64,000 nucleotides of DNA from Burkholderia ambifaria (GCF_001443045.1 NZ_LKPJ01000005.1:276900-340899); one strand, 5' to 3'. Positions 38,791-48,801 are shown, counted from the stretch's first letter. The notes: generated by a model from the sequence alone, not told the origin. Numbers and translations are program-made.

Positions 38791-40011
38791 ATGGATTCGC
38801 TGATCACGGCCGCCGCGCGCGCGCTCGCGGCGGGCGACCCGCTCGGCGCGCTGAACCGCGTCGCGCTGCGCGACGACGCACCGGCGCTCGCATTGCGCGG
38901 CATCGCGATGGCCCAGCTCGGTGATTTCGAGCGCGCCCGGGCGCTCGTGCGCGGCGCGGCCCGCGCGTTCGGCGCGAAGGAAGCCGTCGCGCGGGCGCGC
39001 TGCGTTGTCGCGGAAGCCGAGATCGCGCTGGCGTCACGCGATCTCGGCTGGCCGTCGCGCGCGCTCGACGCCGCCTGCGCGACGCTCGACGCCCACGGCG
39101 ACCGCGCGAACGCCGCGCATGCGCGCTATCTCGGCGTGCGCCGGCTGCTGCTGATCGGGCGCGTCGACGACGCCGAACGCCGGCTCGCGAGCCTCGATCC
39201 CGCGCCGCTGCCGGCCGCATCGCGCGCGGCGCACGAACTGATCGCGGCCGGCATCGCGATGCGCCGCATCCGCCCGCACGCGGCGCGCATGGCCCTCGCC
39301 CGTGCGCGCGCGGCCGCGCGCGACGCCGGCATCGCCGCGCTGACTGCCGAAGTCGACACGGCCGCGCGCGTGCTCGATACGCCGGCCGCACGACTGATCG
39401 CGCGCGGCGCGTCGCGGCTCGTGCTGCTCGACGAGGTGGAAGCGCTGCTGGAATCGAACGCACTCGTCGTCGATGCATGCCGCCACGCGGTGCGCGACGC
39501 GCGCACGACCGTGACGCTCGCGCGCCGCCCGGTGCTGTTCGTGCTCGCCCGCCTGCTCGGCGAGGCGTGGCCCGGCGACGTGTCGAGAAACGCGCTCGTC
39601 GCCGCGGCGTTTCGCGCGAAACACGCGGACGAATCGCATCGCGCCCGCCTGCGCGTCGAGATCGGCCGCCTGCGCGCGATGCTGCGACCGCTCGCGAACA
39701 TCACCGCGACACCGCACGGCTTCGCGCTCGAACCGCTCGGCCTGCGCGAGACCGTCGTGCTCGCGCGGCCCGTCGACGACCGCCACGCGGCCGTGCTCGC
39801 GCTGCTCGCGGACGGCGAGGCGTGGTCGAGCTCCGCGCTGGCCCTCGCGCTCGGCGCGAACCAGCGCACCGTGCAGCGTGCGCTCGACGCGCTCGCGGAA
39901 GCGGACAAGGTGCAGGCGCTCGGCCGCGGTCGCGCGCGCCGCTGGATGACGCCGCCGCTGCCCGGATTCGCGACGACCTTGTTACTCCCCGCGCCATTGC
40001 CGGGCGACTAG
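38791..40011 (+). CDS. Winged-helix regulator with helical N-terminal domain
   Basis: A 406-residue protein. Residues 1-200 are Ala/Arg-rich helices resembling TPR-like repeats (ALALRGIAMAQLGDFERARAL). The middle part, LFVLARLLGEAWPGDVSRNALV...RLRVEIGRLRAML, resembles an OmpR-type winged helix, and a second helix-turn-helix is likely in SSSALALALGANQRTVQRALDALA near residue 360. I infer a transcription factor controlling the divergent DUF899-DUF2182 pair and the following gene. No named family is certain. Confidence 0.72.
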   Translation: MDSLITAAARALAAGDPLGALNRVALRDDAPALALRGIAMAQLGDFERARALVRGAARAFGAKEAVARARCVVAEAEIALASRDLGWPSRALDAACATLDAHGDRANAAHARYLGVRRLLLIGRVDDAERRLASLDPAPLPAASRAAHELIAAGIAMRRIRPHAARMALARARAAARDAGIAALTAEVDTAARVLDTPAARLIARGASRLVLLDEVEALLESNALVVDACRHAVRDARTTVTLARRPVLFVLARLLGEAWPGDVSRNALVAAAFRAKHADESHRARLRVEIGRLRAMLRPLANITATPHGFALEPLGLRETVVLARPVDDRHAAVLALLADGEAWSSSALALALGANQRTVQRALDALAEADKVQALGRGRARRWMTPPLPGFATTLLLPAPLPGD

Positions 40012-40041
40012 GATGGGTACACCAACGACGAGGTGACGGAC

Positions 40042-40725
40042 ATGAAACGCTCCACCGCAGACATCCTCCGCGAATACGGCCCGTTTCCGGGCGGCGACGG
40101 CGTGCACGGCGTCACGTTCGACGGGCAGCACGTGTGGTTTGCGTCCGGCGACAAGCTGAACGCGCTCGACCCCGAACGCGGCACGACCGTGCGCGCACTC
40201 GACGTCGCCGCGCACGCGGGCACCGCGTTCGACGGGCGCCACCTGTTCCAGATCGTCGAGGACCGCATCGAGAAGATCGATCCCGGCTCGGGCCGCGTGC
40301 TCGCGACGATCCCCGCGCCCGGCGGCGGCGCCGATTCCGGGCTCGCCTGGGCCGAAGGCACGCTGTGGGTCGGCCAGTACCGCGAGCGCAAGATTCATCA
40401 GGTGGATCCGCAGTCGGGCGCCGTGCTGCGCACGCTCGAATCGAACCGCTTCGTCACCGGCGTGACGTGGGTAGACGGCGAGCTGTGGCACGGCACCTGG
40501 GAAGCGGACGAGAGCGAGCTGCGGCGGATCGACCCGCGCACCGGGCAGGTGCTCGAGCAGGTCGACATGCCGCCCGGCGTCGGCGTGTCGGGGCTGGAGT
40601 CCGACGGTCGCGACACGTTCTACTGCGGCGGCGGCAACAGCGGCAAGCTGCGCGCCGTGCGCCGTCCCGCGCGCTCATCCGCCGCGGGCGGCGGTGCGGC
40701 GGCGGCCGAACCGGCAGAGGACTGA
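40042..40725 (+). CDS. Beta-propeller protein, glutamine-cyclotransferase/Vgb-like
   Basis: A 227-residue protein made of propeller blades: HGVTFDGQHVWFASG, GTAFDGRHLFQIVEDRIEKIDPGSG, SGLAWAEGTLWVGQYRERKIHQVDP and TGVTWVDGELWHGTWE. Each has a W or F followed by a D-P-x-[ST]-G turn. It has no signal peptide, unlike many relatives. The C-terminal 25 residues are Ala/Arg-rich. The ATG at 40042 has GAGGTGA upstream; a GTG three codons earlier is less likely. It lies 30 bp after the regulator gene; enzymatic activity is not demonstrated. Confidence 0.78.
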   Translation: MKRSTADILREYGPFPGGDGVHGVTFDGQHVWFASGDKLNALDPERGTTVRALDVAAHAGTAFDGRHLFQIVEDRIEKIDPGSGRVLATIPAPGGGADSGLAWAEGTLWVGQYRERKIHQVDPQSGAVLRTLESNRFVTGVTWVDGELWHGTWEADESELRRIDPRTGQVLEQVDMPPGVGVSGLESDGRDTFYCGGGNSGKLRAVRRPARSSAAGGGAAAAEPAED

Positions 40726-40905
40726 TCCGCTGATCGTCGAAGGGCAGCCCGGCCCGCCGCGATCCCCGGCAAACAGGACCGGATCGCGGCGGCGCTCGCG
40801 GCCGATGCCGAAGCCCACCCGCTTCCGAGTGCAGGAATGAACAAGACGCGGTCGCGCCGCCGTCGCTAACATGCGCGCTCGTCAGTCTTTTGTTCGGAGC
40901 AGTCG

Positions 40906-41889
40906 ATGCAGCGCGGTGTGGTGTATGGCGTCCTCGCGGGCGCGTTGTGGGGCATGGTGTTTCTCGTGCCACGGCTGATGACCGACTTCTCGCCGCTGCT
41001 GCTGAGCGCGGGCCGCTATGCGATGTACGGCCTCGTGTCGCTGGCGGCGGCCCTGCCGGCCGCCCGCTCGCTGCTCGCGCGGCTGACCCGCGAGGATCTC
41101 GTCGCGCTCGCGAAGCTCGCGCTGATCGGCAACGTCGCGTACTACATGCTGCTGTCCGGCGCCGTGCACCTGATCGGCATCGCGCCCAGCTCGCTGATCG
41201 TCGGCGTGCTGCCCGTGACCGTCACGCTCGAGGGTCTCGGCGATCGCGGCGCGGTGTCGCTGCGGCGTCTCGCCGCCCCGCTCGCGCTGGTCATCGCCGG
41301 CATCGTCTGCATCAACATCGACCTCTTCACACCGGAAGCCGCGCAGGCGACGACGCTCGGCCAGAAGCTCGCCGGCATCGCCTGCGCAAGCGGCGCGCTC
41401 GCGAGCTGGACCTGGTACGCGGTCGCGAACGCACGCTACCTGCAGCGCCACCATCATTTCGGCGGCATCGAGTGGTCGGTGCTGTGGGGCGTCGTGACGG
41501 GCCTGATCGGCGGTCTCTGCTGGCTCGCGATCCTCGCGCTGCCGGCCGGCACGGTGCAGGCGGCGGTCCCGGCATCGCGCTGGCAGCTGTTCTGGCTGCT
41601 GAACCTCGCGCTCGCGATCGGCGCGTCATGGCTCGGCAACGGGCTGTGGAACGCGGCGTCGAAGCGGCTGCCGCTCACGCTGTCGGGCCAGTTGATCGTG
41701 TTCGAAACGGTGTTCGCGATGCTCTACGCGTTCGTCTACGACCACCGGATGCCGCGCGGGCTCGAGATCGCGGCGCTCGCGCTGCTGCTGGCGGGCGTCT
41801 ACGGGTCGGTGCGTCGCCACAGCGACACGCACGCGGGCGGCGATACGCCCGGCAGCGCGGCCGTGAGCGCAAACATCACGGCCCACTGA
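40906..41889 (+). CDS. EamA/DMT-family transporter
   Basis: A 327-residue membrane protein with about ten hydrophobic helices arranged as two EamA halves. The first opens with VVYGVLAGALWGMVFLVPRL and the second with LGNGLWNAASKRLPLTLSGQ, followed by EIAALALLLAGVYGSV. Such proteins export amino acids or other metabolites. The C-terminal 30 residues are hydrophilic. Substrate and regulation are not visible. It is transcribed alone and is convergent with the rnfH-ratA pair. Confidence 0.87.
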   Translation: MQRGVVYGVLAGALWGMVFLVPRLMTDFSPLLLSAGRYAMYGLVSLAAALPAARSLLARLTREDLVALAKLALIGNVAYYMLLSGAVHLIGIAPSSLIVGVLPVTVTLEGLGDRGAVSLRRLAAPLALVIAGIVCINIDLFTPEAAQATTLGQKLAGIACASGALASWTWYAVANARYLQRHHHFGGIEWSVLWGVVTGLIGGLCWLAILALPAGTVQAAVPASRWQLFWLLNLALAIGASWLGNGLWNAASKRLPLTLSGQLIVFETVFAMLYAFVYDHRMPRGLEIAALALLLAGVYGSVRRHSDTHAGGDTPGSAAVSANITAH

Positions 41890-41962
41890 GCGCGGCCGTG
41901 CGTGGTCTGACGAATCGGAACGGTCGAGAACTGTGGAAATGAAACGGCGCTGGAGCGACGCG

Positions 41963-42286
41963 TCAGCGCGCGTCCTTGTGCATCCACTTGCGGCCCTCGA
42001 TGGAGCCTTCGCGACGCGTCTTGTCGACGCGCCGCTGGCGCGCGAGCTTCGGATCGACAATCAACGGGCGGTAGATCTCGACGCGGTCGTGATCGGCGAG
42101 CGGCGCGTCGAGCGGCGCGAGCTTGCCGAACACGCCGGTTTTCGCATGCGCGAGATCGATCTCCGGGTGCAGTGCAAGCACGCCGCTCGCATCGATGGCC
42201 GAGCGCACGGTCGCGCCTTCGGGCAGTGACACCGGAATCAGCGTCTGGCGATCCGGTAGCGCGTAGCAGACTTCGATCGACAGCAT
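41963..42286 (-). CDS. rnfH: RnfH family protein
   Basis: A 107-residue beta-grasp protein. The family pattern is seen in SIEVCYALPDRQTLIPVSLPEG, then GVFGKLAPLDAPLADHDRVEIYRPLI and the basic tail DPKLARQRR. The name comes from association with rnf clusters in some bacteria, but no rnf genes are here and its function is not settled. It is linked to ratA, 4 bp downstream of it, the usual arrangement next to smpB. Confidence 0.9.
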   Translation of the reverse strand: MLSIEVCYALPDRQTLIPVSLPEGATVRSAIDASGVLALHPEIDLAHAKTGVFGKLAPLDAPLADHDRVEIYRPLIVDPKLARQRRVDKTRREGSIEGRKWMHKDAR

Positions 42287-42290
42287 CGCG

Positions 42291-42728
42291 TCACCCTTTC
42301 CCGTAGCGCTGGTCGGCGCGCTTCACGAACGAATCGACGAACGTGTTCGCGATGTGGCTGAACACGGGCCCGATGATCTTCTCGAGCAGGATGCTCGAGA
42401 ACTCGTAGTGCAGCGCGAATTCGATCTTGCACGCATCGGCACGCAGCGCAATGAAGCGCCACGAGCCGGTGAACTTCTTGAACGGGCCGTCCGCGAACTC
42501 CATGTCGATCCGCGTCGGGCGCTGCTGCGAGTTGCGCGTCGCGAAATGCTGCTTGATGCCCTTGAAGTTGATGTCGATGCGCGCTTCCATCCCGCTGTCA
42601 TCCTGACGGCGAATCTCGACGCCGCCGCACCAGGGCAGGAAATTGGGGTAGTCGGCCACGTCGGTGACGAGGTCGAACATCTGTTCCGCCGAATGACGGA
42701 TCAATACTGTTTTCTGGACATCTGCCAT
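42291..42728 (-). CDS. ratA: RatA/Coq10-like START-domain protein
   Basis: A 145-residue polyketide-cyclase/START-fold protein. The segment HSAEQMFDLVTDVADYPNFLPWC is the family hallmark, and SRxF-like and FEFSSILLEKIIGPVF strands follow. E. coli RatA was described as a toxin that blocks 70S assembly, while the Coq10 relationship points to ubiquinone binding; both are family knowledge. It is divergent from smpB and followed by rnfH. Confidence 0.9.
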   Translation of the reverse strand: MADVQKTVLIRHSAEQMFDLVTDVADYPNFLPWCGGVEIRRQDDSGMEARIDINFKGIKQHFATRNSQQRPTRIDMEFADGPFKKFTGSWRFIALRADACKIEFALHYEFSSILLEKIIGPVFSHIANTFVDSFVKRADQRYGKG

Positions 42729-42826
42729 AAATCGCGCGGCATCGCTTGAGGTGAGAACGCAAGCCGGGCGATTCCCGCCCCGCTTTGCTAAAATCGTGAT
42801 TTTAAACGAGTTGGCCCGATCCTTTC

Positions 42827-43273
42827 ATGAGCATCATCGACAACAGGAAAGCGCACTTCGATTATCACATCGAGGAACGCTACGAGGCGGGGCTCGTGCT
42901 CGAGGGCTGGGAAGTCAAGGCGCTGCGCGCCGGGCGCGGCCAGATCAAGGAAGGCTATGTCGTGGTCAAGAACGCCGAGATCTTCCTGATCGGCACCCAC
43001 ATCAGCCCGCTGCCCGAAGCCTCGACGCACATCAAGCCCGACCCGGTCCGCACGCGCAAGCTGCTGCTGCACCGCGAGGAAATCAAGAAACTGATCGGCA
43101 AGGTCGAGCAGCGCGGCTACACGCTCGTGCCGCTGAACTTCCACTACAAGGGCGGTCGCGTGAAATGCGACATCGCGCTCGCGAAGGGCAAGAAGCTGCA
43201 CGACAAGCGAGAAACCGAGAAGAAACGCGACTGGGAACGCGAAAAGGCCCGCATCATGCGCAACGGTACCTGA
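42827..43273 (+). CDS. smpB: SsrA-binding protein SmpB
   Basis: A 148-residue OB-fold protein that binds tmRNA and directs rescue of stalled ribosomes. Conserved stretches are [53 protein letters not shown] and the basic C-terminal tail with [15 protein letters not shown]. Length and motifs are complete. A strong hairpin lies 25 bp after the stop. Confidence 0.96.
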   Translation: MSIIDNRKAHFDYHIEERYEAGLVLEGWEVKALRAGRGQIKEGYVVVKNAEIFLIGTHISPLPEASTHIKPDPVRTRKLLLHREEIKKLIGKVEQRGYTLVPLNFHYKGGRVKCDIALAKGKKLHDKRETEKKRDWEREKARIMRNGT

Positions 43274-43298
43274 AACACACGCCCCGCATCGCAAACGA

Positions 43299-43330
43299 CA
43301 CGGCCCGCTCGCAGCGGGCCGTGTTGCTTT
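43299..43330 (+). terminator. Terminator after smpB
   Basis: A perfect 11-bp stem (43299-43309 with 43313-43323) and a 3-nt loop are followed by a T-containing run. It lies 25 bp past the stop. Confidence 0.75.
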
Positions 43331-43520
43331 GGGACATGTGACTCGCGCATGCCGGGTGCCCGGCGGTGGCCGAGGCGCCATTCGGCACGCCACGGCGCCC
43401 GCTTCGGCTGCAGAAAAGGTGCCGACGGCGCCGCACATGCATCATTCCCGCCCCGACTGCGCGACGATTCGCCGCACGCCGATCACACGCGACGGCGGCC
43501 CGCAGACCGCGTAGTCCAGC

Positions 43521-44456
43521 TCAGGCCTTCCCGGCCGAGGCCGCTCCGGCGCTTTTGACGATCGTCAGCGCCGACGCGATCGCGGTGCCGAGATCCGACA
43601 GGTTCGCCGGCACGATCAACGTATTGCCCTGTTTGGCGAGATTCGAGAACGCGCCGACATACTGTTCGGCGACCTTCAGGTTCACGGCATCCATCCCGCC
43701 CTGCGACTGGATCGCGTTCGCGATCTTCTGGATCGCCTGCGCGTTCGCCTCGGCCACCGCGAGAATCGCGGCCGCCTCGCCCTGTGCCTGGTTGATCGCG
43801 GCCTGCCGCTCGCCCTCGGACTTCTGGATCGCCGCCTCGCGCGCACCCGACGCGAGGTTGATCTGCTCCTGCTTGCGGCCTTCGGATGCGGCGATCAGCG
43901 CACGCTTTTCCCGCTCGGCGGTGATCTGCGCCTGCATCGCGTGCAGGATCTCCTTCGGCGGCGTCAGGTCCTTGATCTCGTAGCGCAGCACTTTCACGCC
44001 CCAGTTCGCGGCGGCCTGGTCGAGCGCCGACACGATGTTGTGGTTGATGAAGTCGCGTTCCTCGAACGTCTTGTCGAGTTCGAGCTTGCCGACCACCGAG
44101 CGCAGCGTCGTCTGCGCGAGCTGCGTGATCGCGAGCACGAAGTTGCTCGACCCGTACGACGCCTTCATCGGATCGGTCACCTGGAAGTACAGCACGCCGT
44201 CGACCTGCAGCTGCGTATTGTCGCGCGTGATGCAGACCTGGCTCGGCACGTCGAGCGGAATCTCCTTCAGCACGTGCCGATAGGCGATCCGGTCGACGAA
44301 CGGCAGCACGATATTGAGACCAGGCGACAGCGTCGCGTGATAGCGCCCGAAGCGTTCGAGCACCCATGCATGCTGCTGCGGCACGATCTTCACCGTCTTC
44401 GACACGATCACGATCGCGATGACGAGCAGGACAACCCAGATGATCAGCGAATCCAT
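43521..44456 (-). CDS. SPFH/Band 7 protein, QmcA/paraslipin type
   Basis: A 311-residue membrane-anchored protein with one N-terminal helix (residues 4-22), an SPFH domain at about 24-185 (VPQQHAWVLERFGRYHATLSPGLN) and a helical Ala/Gln/Glu-rich flotillin-like region with GEAAAILAVAEANAQAI. Such proteins form large membrane-associated oligomers linked to protein quality control. It follows an NfeD gene by 33 bp, the classic NfeD-SPFH pairing. Confidence 0.9.
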   Translation of the reverse strand: MDSLIIWVVLLVIAIVIVSKTVKIVPQQHAWVLERFGRYHATLSPGLNIVLPFVDRIAYRHVLKEIPLDVPSQVCITRDNTQLQVDGVLYFQVTDPMKASYGSSNFVLAITQLAQTTLRSVVGKLELDKTFEERDFINHNIVSALDQAAANWGVKVLRYEIKDLTPPKEILHAMQAQITAEREKRALIAASEGRKQEQINLASGAREAAIQKSEGERQAAINQAQGEAAAILAVAEANAQAIQKIANAIQSQGGMDAVNLKVAEQYVGAFSNLAKQGNTLIVPANLSDLGTAIASALTIVKSAGAASAGKA

Positions 44457-44489
44457 GAAGTGTTCCCTCCTTGTTTTATCAGTGGACGA

Positions 44490-44924
44490 TCAACCCGCCG
44501 GTTTCGCTTTGACGACGAGACTGTTGCCGCGCACGGCGCTCACCTGATACACGCGCGCATCGTCGCGCTCGCCGGCCGCAAGCTCGACGTCCCAGTCGGC
44601 GCCACGATACTGCACGCGCGCGCGGCCGTCATGCCACGCGTCGACGGTGACGGTCGAGCCGATATCGAGATTGACGTCCGGATTCATCGACGTGTCGCGC
44701 TTCTGCTTACGGCCGAGCCCCGAGCGACGCAGCACGATCATCGCGACGATCGCAACCACCGCCGCCGCGCCGAACTGCACGTGCGGCGCGAAACCGGCGA
44801 GTTGCAGCAGCGCGCCCGCGAGAAAGCCGAGCGCGATCATCAGCAGGTAGAACGTGCCCGTCAGCAACTCGGCCACGACCAGCACGCCCACCGCAACCCA
44901 CCAGAACAGATGCCCCGACATCAT
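44490..44924 (-). CDS. NfeD-family membrane protein
   Basis: A 144-residue short NfeD protein. Two or three membrane helices (residues 6-75) precede an OB-fold NfeD domain with GSTVTVDAWHDGRARVQYRGADWDVEL, typical of the partner that binds SPFH proteins. GGGAG upstream favours the start at 44924 (MMSGHL), with 44921 as alternative. The open frame extends further upstream into the tandem repeat, which is not coding. It is the first gene of the pair. Confidence 0.88.
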   Translation of the reverse strand: MMSGHLFWWVAVGVLVVAELLTGTFYLLMIALGFLAGALLQLAGFAPHVQFGAAAVVAIVAMIVLRRSGLGRKQKRDTSMNPDVNLDIGSTVTVDAWHDGRARVQYRGADWDVELAAGERDDARVYQVSAVRGNSLVVKAKPAG

Positions 44925-44944
44925 TGTGGTCTCCCGAAAAACGG

Positions 44945-45099
44945 CCCCCACGCTCACTATGTTCGCCGCCCCCAAGGGGGCGGTCGGCACTCTTGGGGCG
45001 GCCCGGCGAGTACCGACGGGAATGACCCCCACGCTCACTACGTTCGCTGCCCCCCAAGGGGGCGGTCGGCACTCTTGGGGCGGCCCGGCGAGTACCGAC
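44945..45099. repeat. Two tandem copies of an 81-bp unit
   Basis: Copy 1 (44945-45017) and copy 2 (45026-45099) are nearly identical over 73-74 bp. Each starts CCCCCACGCTCACTA and ends GGCGAGTACCGAC, with a CCGCCCCC-AA-GGGGGCGG palindrome (slightly changed in copy 2) and a second TCTTGGGGCGG arm. They differ at a few positions only. The unit lies between the nfeD start and the ppsA terminator and resembles dispersed intergenic palindromes of beta-proteobacteria. Confidence 0.85.
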
Positions 45100-45100
45100 A

Positions 45101-45133
45101 AACAAAAACACCCCGGTGCTTACCGGGGTGTTT
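45101..45133 (-). terminator. Intrinsic terminator after ppsA
   Basis: On the minus strand a perfect 12-bp stem (AAACACCCCGGT/ACCGGGGTGTTT) with a 4-nt loop runs into a T-rich tract. It lies 78 bp past the ppsA stop. Confidence 0.9.
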
Positions 45134-45210
45134 ATAGCATGGACCTTGCATTTTGCCTTCATTGAAGGAGCGACGGCGCCGCTCCTTCGCCGAAGATGCA
45201 TTACCGACCG

Positions 45211-47610
45211 TTACTTCCGGTTGGCGAGCGCCTGCCACGTATCGATGATCGTGTCCGGGTTCAGCGAGATCGACACGATGCCTTCGTCGGTCAACCATTG
45301 CGCGAAGTCCGGGTGATCCGACGGGCCCTGGCCGCAGATGCCGACGTACTTGCCCATCTTGCGGCAGGTATCGATCGCACGCTTGAGCAGGAACTTGACC
45401 GCCGGATCGCGTTCGTCGAAGTCGACGGCCAGCAGTTCCATACCCGAGTCGCGGTCGAGGCCGAGCGTGAGCTGCGTAAGGTCGTTCGAGCCGATCGAGA
45501 AACCGTCGAAGTGCTCGAGGAACTCTTCGGCGAGGATCGCGTTGGTCGGGACTTCACACATCATCACGAGGCGCAGGCCGTTCTCGCCGCGCTTCAGGCC
45601 GAACTTCTCGAGCAGGCCGACGACACGCTCCGCCTGCTTCACGGTACGCACGAACGGCACCATGATCTCGACGTTGGTCAGGCCCATTTCATCGCGCACG
45701 CGCTTCAGTGCACGGCATTCCATCTCGAACGCCTGCGCGAAGTCCTCGGCGATGTAGCGCGACGCGCCGCGAAAGCCCAGCATCGGGTTTTCCTCGTCCG
45801 GCTCATAGCGCGAACCGCCGATCAGCTTCTTGTACTCGTTCGACTTGAAGTCGGACAGACGCACGATCACAGGCTTCGGATAGAACGCCGCAGCGATCGT
45901 CGCGACGCCTTCCGTCAGCTTGTCGACGTAGAACTGGCGCGGCGACGCGTGACCGCGCGCAACGCTCTCGACGGCCTTCTTCAGATCCTGGTCGATGTTC
46001 GGGTACTCGAGGATCGCCTTCGGGTGCACGCCGATGTTGTTGTTGATGATGAACTCGAGACGCGCGAGGCCGACACCGCCGTTCGGCAGTTGCGAGAAGT
46101 CGAACGCGAGCTGCGGGTTGCCGACGTTCATCATGATCTTGACCGGGATTTCCGGCAGCTCGCCGCGCTGCACTTCCGTGACTTCGGTCTCGAGCAGCCC
46201 GTCGTAGATCTTGCCTTCGTCGCCTTCCGCGCACGACACGGTGACGAGCGCGCCGTCCTTCAGCACGTCGGTCGCGTCGCCGCAGCCGACCACTGCCGGC
46301 ACGCCGAGCTCGCGCGCGATGATCGCCGCGTGGCAGGTCCGGCCGCCACGGTTCGTGACGATCGCCGCCGCACGCTTCATCACCGGCTCCCAGTTCGGGT
46401 CGGTCATGTCGGCCACCAGCACGTCGCCCGGCTGCACGCGTTCCATTTCCGACGGATCCTGGATCACGCGCACGGGGCCCGCGCCGATCTTCTGGCCGAT
46501 CGCGCGGCCCGTCGCCAGCACCTGCGACTGGCCCTTCAGCTTGAAGCGCTGCTCGGCCTTGCCGCTCGCCTGGCTCTTCACCGTTTCCGGACGTGCCTGC
46601 AGGATGAAGATCTTGCCGTCACGGCCGTCCTTGCCCCACTCGATGTCCATCGGACGCTCGTAGTGCTTCTCGATGATGACCGCGTACTTCGCCAGCTCGA
46701 TCACGTCTTCGTCGGTGATCGAGTAGCGGTTGCGCTGCTCGTGCGGCACGTCGACCGTCTTCACGCGGCCCGGCTCGCCCGGCTGCGTGAATTCCATCTT
46801 GATCAGCTTCGAGCCGATCGAGCGGCGGATGATCGGGTACTTGTCCTGCGCGAGCGTCGTCTTGAACACGTAGAACTCGTCCGGGTTCACTGCCCCCTGC
46901 ACGACGGTTTCGCCCAGGCCGTAGCTCGACGTGATGAACACGGCGTCCTTGAAGCCCGATTCGGTGTCGATCGTGAACATCACGCCGGCCGCGCCGACGT
47001 CCGAGCGGACCATGCGCTGCACGCCGGCCGACAGTGCGACTTCGGCGTGCGTGAAGCCCTTGTGCACGCGATACGAGATCGCGCGGTCGTTGTACAGCGA
47101 CGCGAACACGTGCTTCATGCGGTCGAGCACGTCTTCGATGCCGACGACGTTCAGATACGACTCCTGCTGACCGGCGAACGATGCGTCGGGCAGGTCTTCC
47201 GCGGTCGCGGACGAACGCACGGCGAACGACAGCTCGCCCGGCGAGCCGCTCTTCAGGATTTCGAACTGGGCGCGGATTTCCTCCTCGAGACGTGCCTGCA
47301 TCGGCGCATCGACGATCCACTTGCGGATTTCGGCACCGGCTTCGGCGAGCGCCTTCACGTCGTCGATGTCGAGCGACTCGAGACGCTTGGCGATGCGATC
47401 GGTCAGATCGTTGTGCTTGAGGAAATCGCGGAATGCGAGCGCGGTCGTGGCGAAACCGGTGGGTACGCGAACGCCTGCTTCGGAAAGCTGGCTGATCATC
47501 TCGCCGAGCGACGCATTCTTGCCGCCCACGATCTCCACATCGGTCATCCGCAACTGCTCGAACGGGATTACATACGCCTGGTCCTTTGCGACGTTTGCTG
47601 CGTTAGTCAT
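45211..47610 (-). CDS. ppsA: Phosphoenolpyruvate synthase
   Basis: A 799-residue enzyme making PEP from pyruvate, ATP and water in gluconeogenesis. The N-terminal ATP-grasp domain has [12 protein letters not shown] and [23 protein letters not shown]. The swivelling phosphohistidine domain has [15 protein letters not shown], including the catalytic His and the adjacent Thr that its regulator phosphorylates. The C-terminal PEP barrel has [17 protein letters not shown] and CGQGPSD. The start is MTNAANVA at 47610; the longer frame upstream is not coding. It is divergent from ppsR. Confidence 0.96.
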   Translation of the reverse strand: MTNAANVAKDQAYVIPFEQLRMTDVEIVGGKNASLGEMISQLSEAGVRVPTGFATTALAFRDFLKHNDLTDRIAKRLESLDIDDVKALAEAGAEIRKWIVDAPMQARLEEEIRAQFEILKSGSPGELSFAVRSSATAEDLPDASFAGQQESYLNVVGIEDVLDRMKHVFASLYNDRAISYRVHKGFTHAEVALSAGVQRMVRSDVGAAGVMFTIDTESGFKDAVFITSSYGLGETVVQGAVNPDEFYVFKTTLAQDKYPIIRRSIGSKLIKMEFTQPGEPGRVKTVDVPHEQRNRYSITDEDVIELAKYAVIIEKHYERPMDIEWGKDGRDGKIFILQARPETVKSQASGKAEQRFKLKGQSQVLATGRAIGQKIGAGPVRVIQDPSEMERVQPGDVLVADMTDPNWEPVMKRAAAIVTNRGGRTCHAAIIARELGVPAVVGCGDATDVLKDGALVTVSCAEGDEGKIYDGLLETEVTEVQRGELPEIPVKIMMNVGNPQLAFDFSQLPNGGVGLARLEFIINNNIGVHPKAILEYPNIDQDLKKAVESVARGHASPRQFYVDKLTEGVATIAAAFYPKPVIVRLSDFKSNEYKKLIGGSRYEPDEENPMLGFRGASRYIAEDFAQAFEMECRALKRVRDEMGLTNVEIMVPFVRTVKQAERVVGLLEKFGLKRGENGLRLVMMCEVPTNAILAEEFLEHFDGFSIGSNDLTQLTLGLDRDSGMELLAVDFDERDPAVKFLLKRAIDTCRKMGKYVGICGQGPSDHPDFAQWLTDEGIVSISLNPDTIIDTWQALANRK

Positions 47611-47985
47611 ACAAGCCCCTAAGTGTGAAAAAAATGCTCGATTGCGCAAGTGGGCTCGGACGCGGGCGCTTGCAAAAAGGCGCGGCGCGTCTTGCGCAAC
47701 CTGTTGGAGAAACAATCGCAGCGGCGGAAAACCTTCCGACCCGATTTGCAAAAATCCCGGCAGAAGGGCGATATATTCAGACAAATCGCCGAACTTGCCG
47801 GGAATTTTCGAATCGAGCGGCCAAGCCTGGGGCGCTGTTCGCACCCTGCCCCCGCAATTGCTTATCCAACAGGTTGCCGCTATTCTACCGTGCCGGCTGC
47901 CGGATGTGGCGCGACCTTGTCACTGCGTGTGGAGGCGAACCTCCAGCGCCCGCGCAACCGCCCTTCACGCTCGACGCCCAGATTC
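47611..47985. other. Divergent ppsA/ppsR control region
   Basis: These 375 bp separate two functionally linked divergent genes. Open frames on the plus strand read through it into ppsR but show no family features before the ppsR ATG. No operator could be assigned with confidence. Confidence 0.5.
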
Positions 47986-48801
47986 ATGCTGCCTACCGTT
48001 TTCATCGTCTCCGACGGCACCGGGATCACTGCCGAAACCTTCGCGCATTCGATCCTCTCCCAGTTCGACCAGAAATTCCGCCTCGTGCGCGTGCCGTTCG
48101 TCGACTCGCTCGAGAAAGCCTATGCGACCGTCGAGAAGATCAACGATGCCGCCGTGCACGACGGCCGCCGCGCGATCGTGTTCACGACGCTCGTCGACAG
48201 CGAGTCGAACGACATCGTCAAGCGCTCGAACGCGCTCGTGCTGGACATGTTCCAGCGCTTCGTCGAGCCGCTCGAGCAGGAACTGGAGCTGAAGTCGAGC
48301 CACGCGATGGGCCGCGGCCACCAGAACGCCGACACCGAGGAATACAAGACGCGGATCGAGGCGATCAACTTCTCGCTCGCGCACGACGACGGCCAGTCGA
48401 ACCGCAACCTGTCGGAAGCCGACGTGATCCTGGTCGGCGTGTCGCGCAGCGGCAAGACGCCGACGAGCCTGTATCTCGCGATGCAGTACGGCGTGAAGGC
48501 GGCCAACTATCCGCTGATTCCGGAAGATTTCGAGCGCGGCAAGCTGCCGTCGGCACTGTCGCCGCATCGCGACAAGCTGTTCGGGCTGTCGATCGACCCT
48601 CAGCGCCTGTCGGAGATCCGCAACGAGCGCCGCCCGGGCAGCAAGTACGCGGCGCCGGAAAACTGCCGCTACGAGATCAACGAGGCCGAGGCAATGATGC
48701 GCCGCGAAGGGATCAACTGGCTGTCGTCGACACACAAGTCGATCGAGGAGATCGCGACGACGATCCTGCAGGAAATCCGCCTCGATCGGCAGTCATACTG
48801 A
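47986..48801 (+). CDS. ppsR: PEP synthase regulatory kinase/pyrophosphorylase (DUF299)
   Basis: A 271-residue DUF299 protein. It begins LPTVFIVSDGTGITAETFAHS and has the P-loop GVSRSGKTPTS near residue 155 with Y-P-L-I-P-E after it. It inactivates PEP synthase by ADP-dependent phosphorylation of the Thr next to the catalytic His and reverses this with phosphate. The ATG at 47986 matches the family start; an upstream in-frame extension lies in the promoter region. The divergent arrangement with ppsA is the usual one. Confidence 0.95.
   Translation: MLPTVFIVSDGTGITAETFAHSILSQFDQKFRLVRVPFVDSLEKAYATVEKINDAAVHDGRRAIVFTTLVDSESNDIVKRSNALVLDMFQRFVEPLEQELELKSSHAMGRGHQNADTEEYKTRIEAINFSLAHDDGQSNRNLSEADVILVGVSRSGKTPTSLYLAMQYGVKAANYPLIPEDFERGKLPSALSPHRDKLFGLSIDPQRLSEIRNERRPGSKYAAPENCRYEINEAEAMMRREGINWLSSTHKSIEEIATTILQEIRLDRQSY

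Noticed and set aside
45196..47622. An 808-codon open frame opposite ppsA
   Set aside because: It is an antisense shadow of a complete PEP synthase, with composition typical of reversed GC-rich codons.
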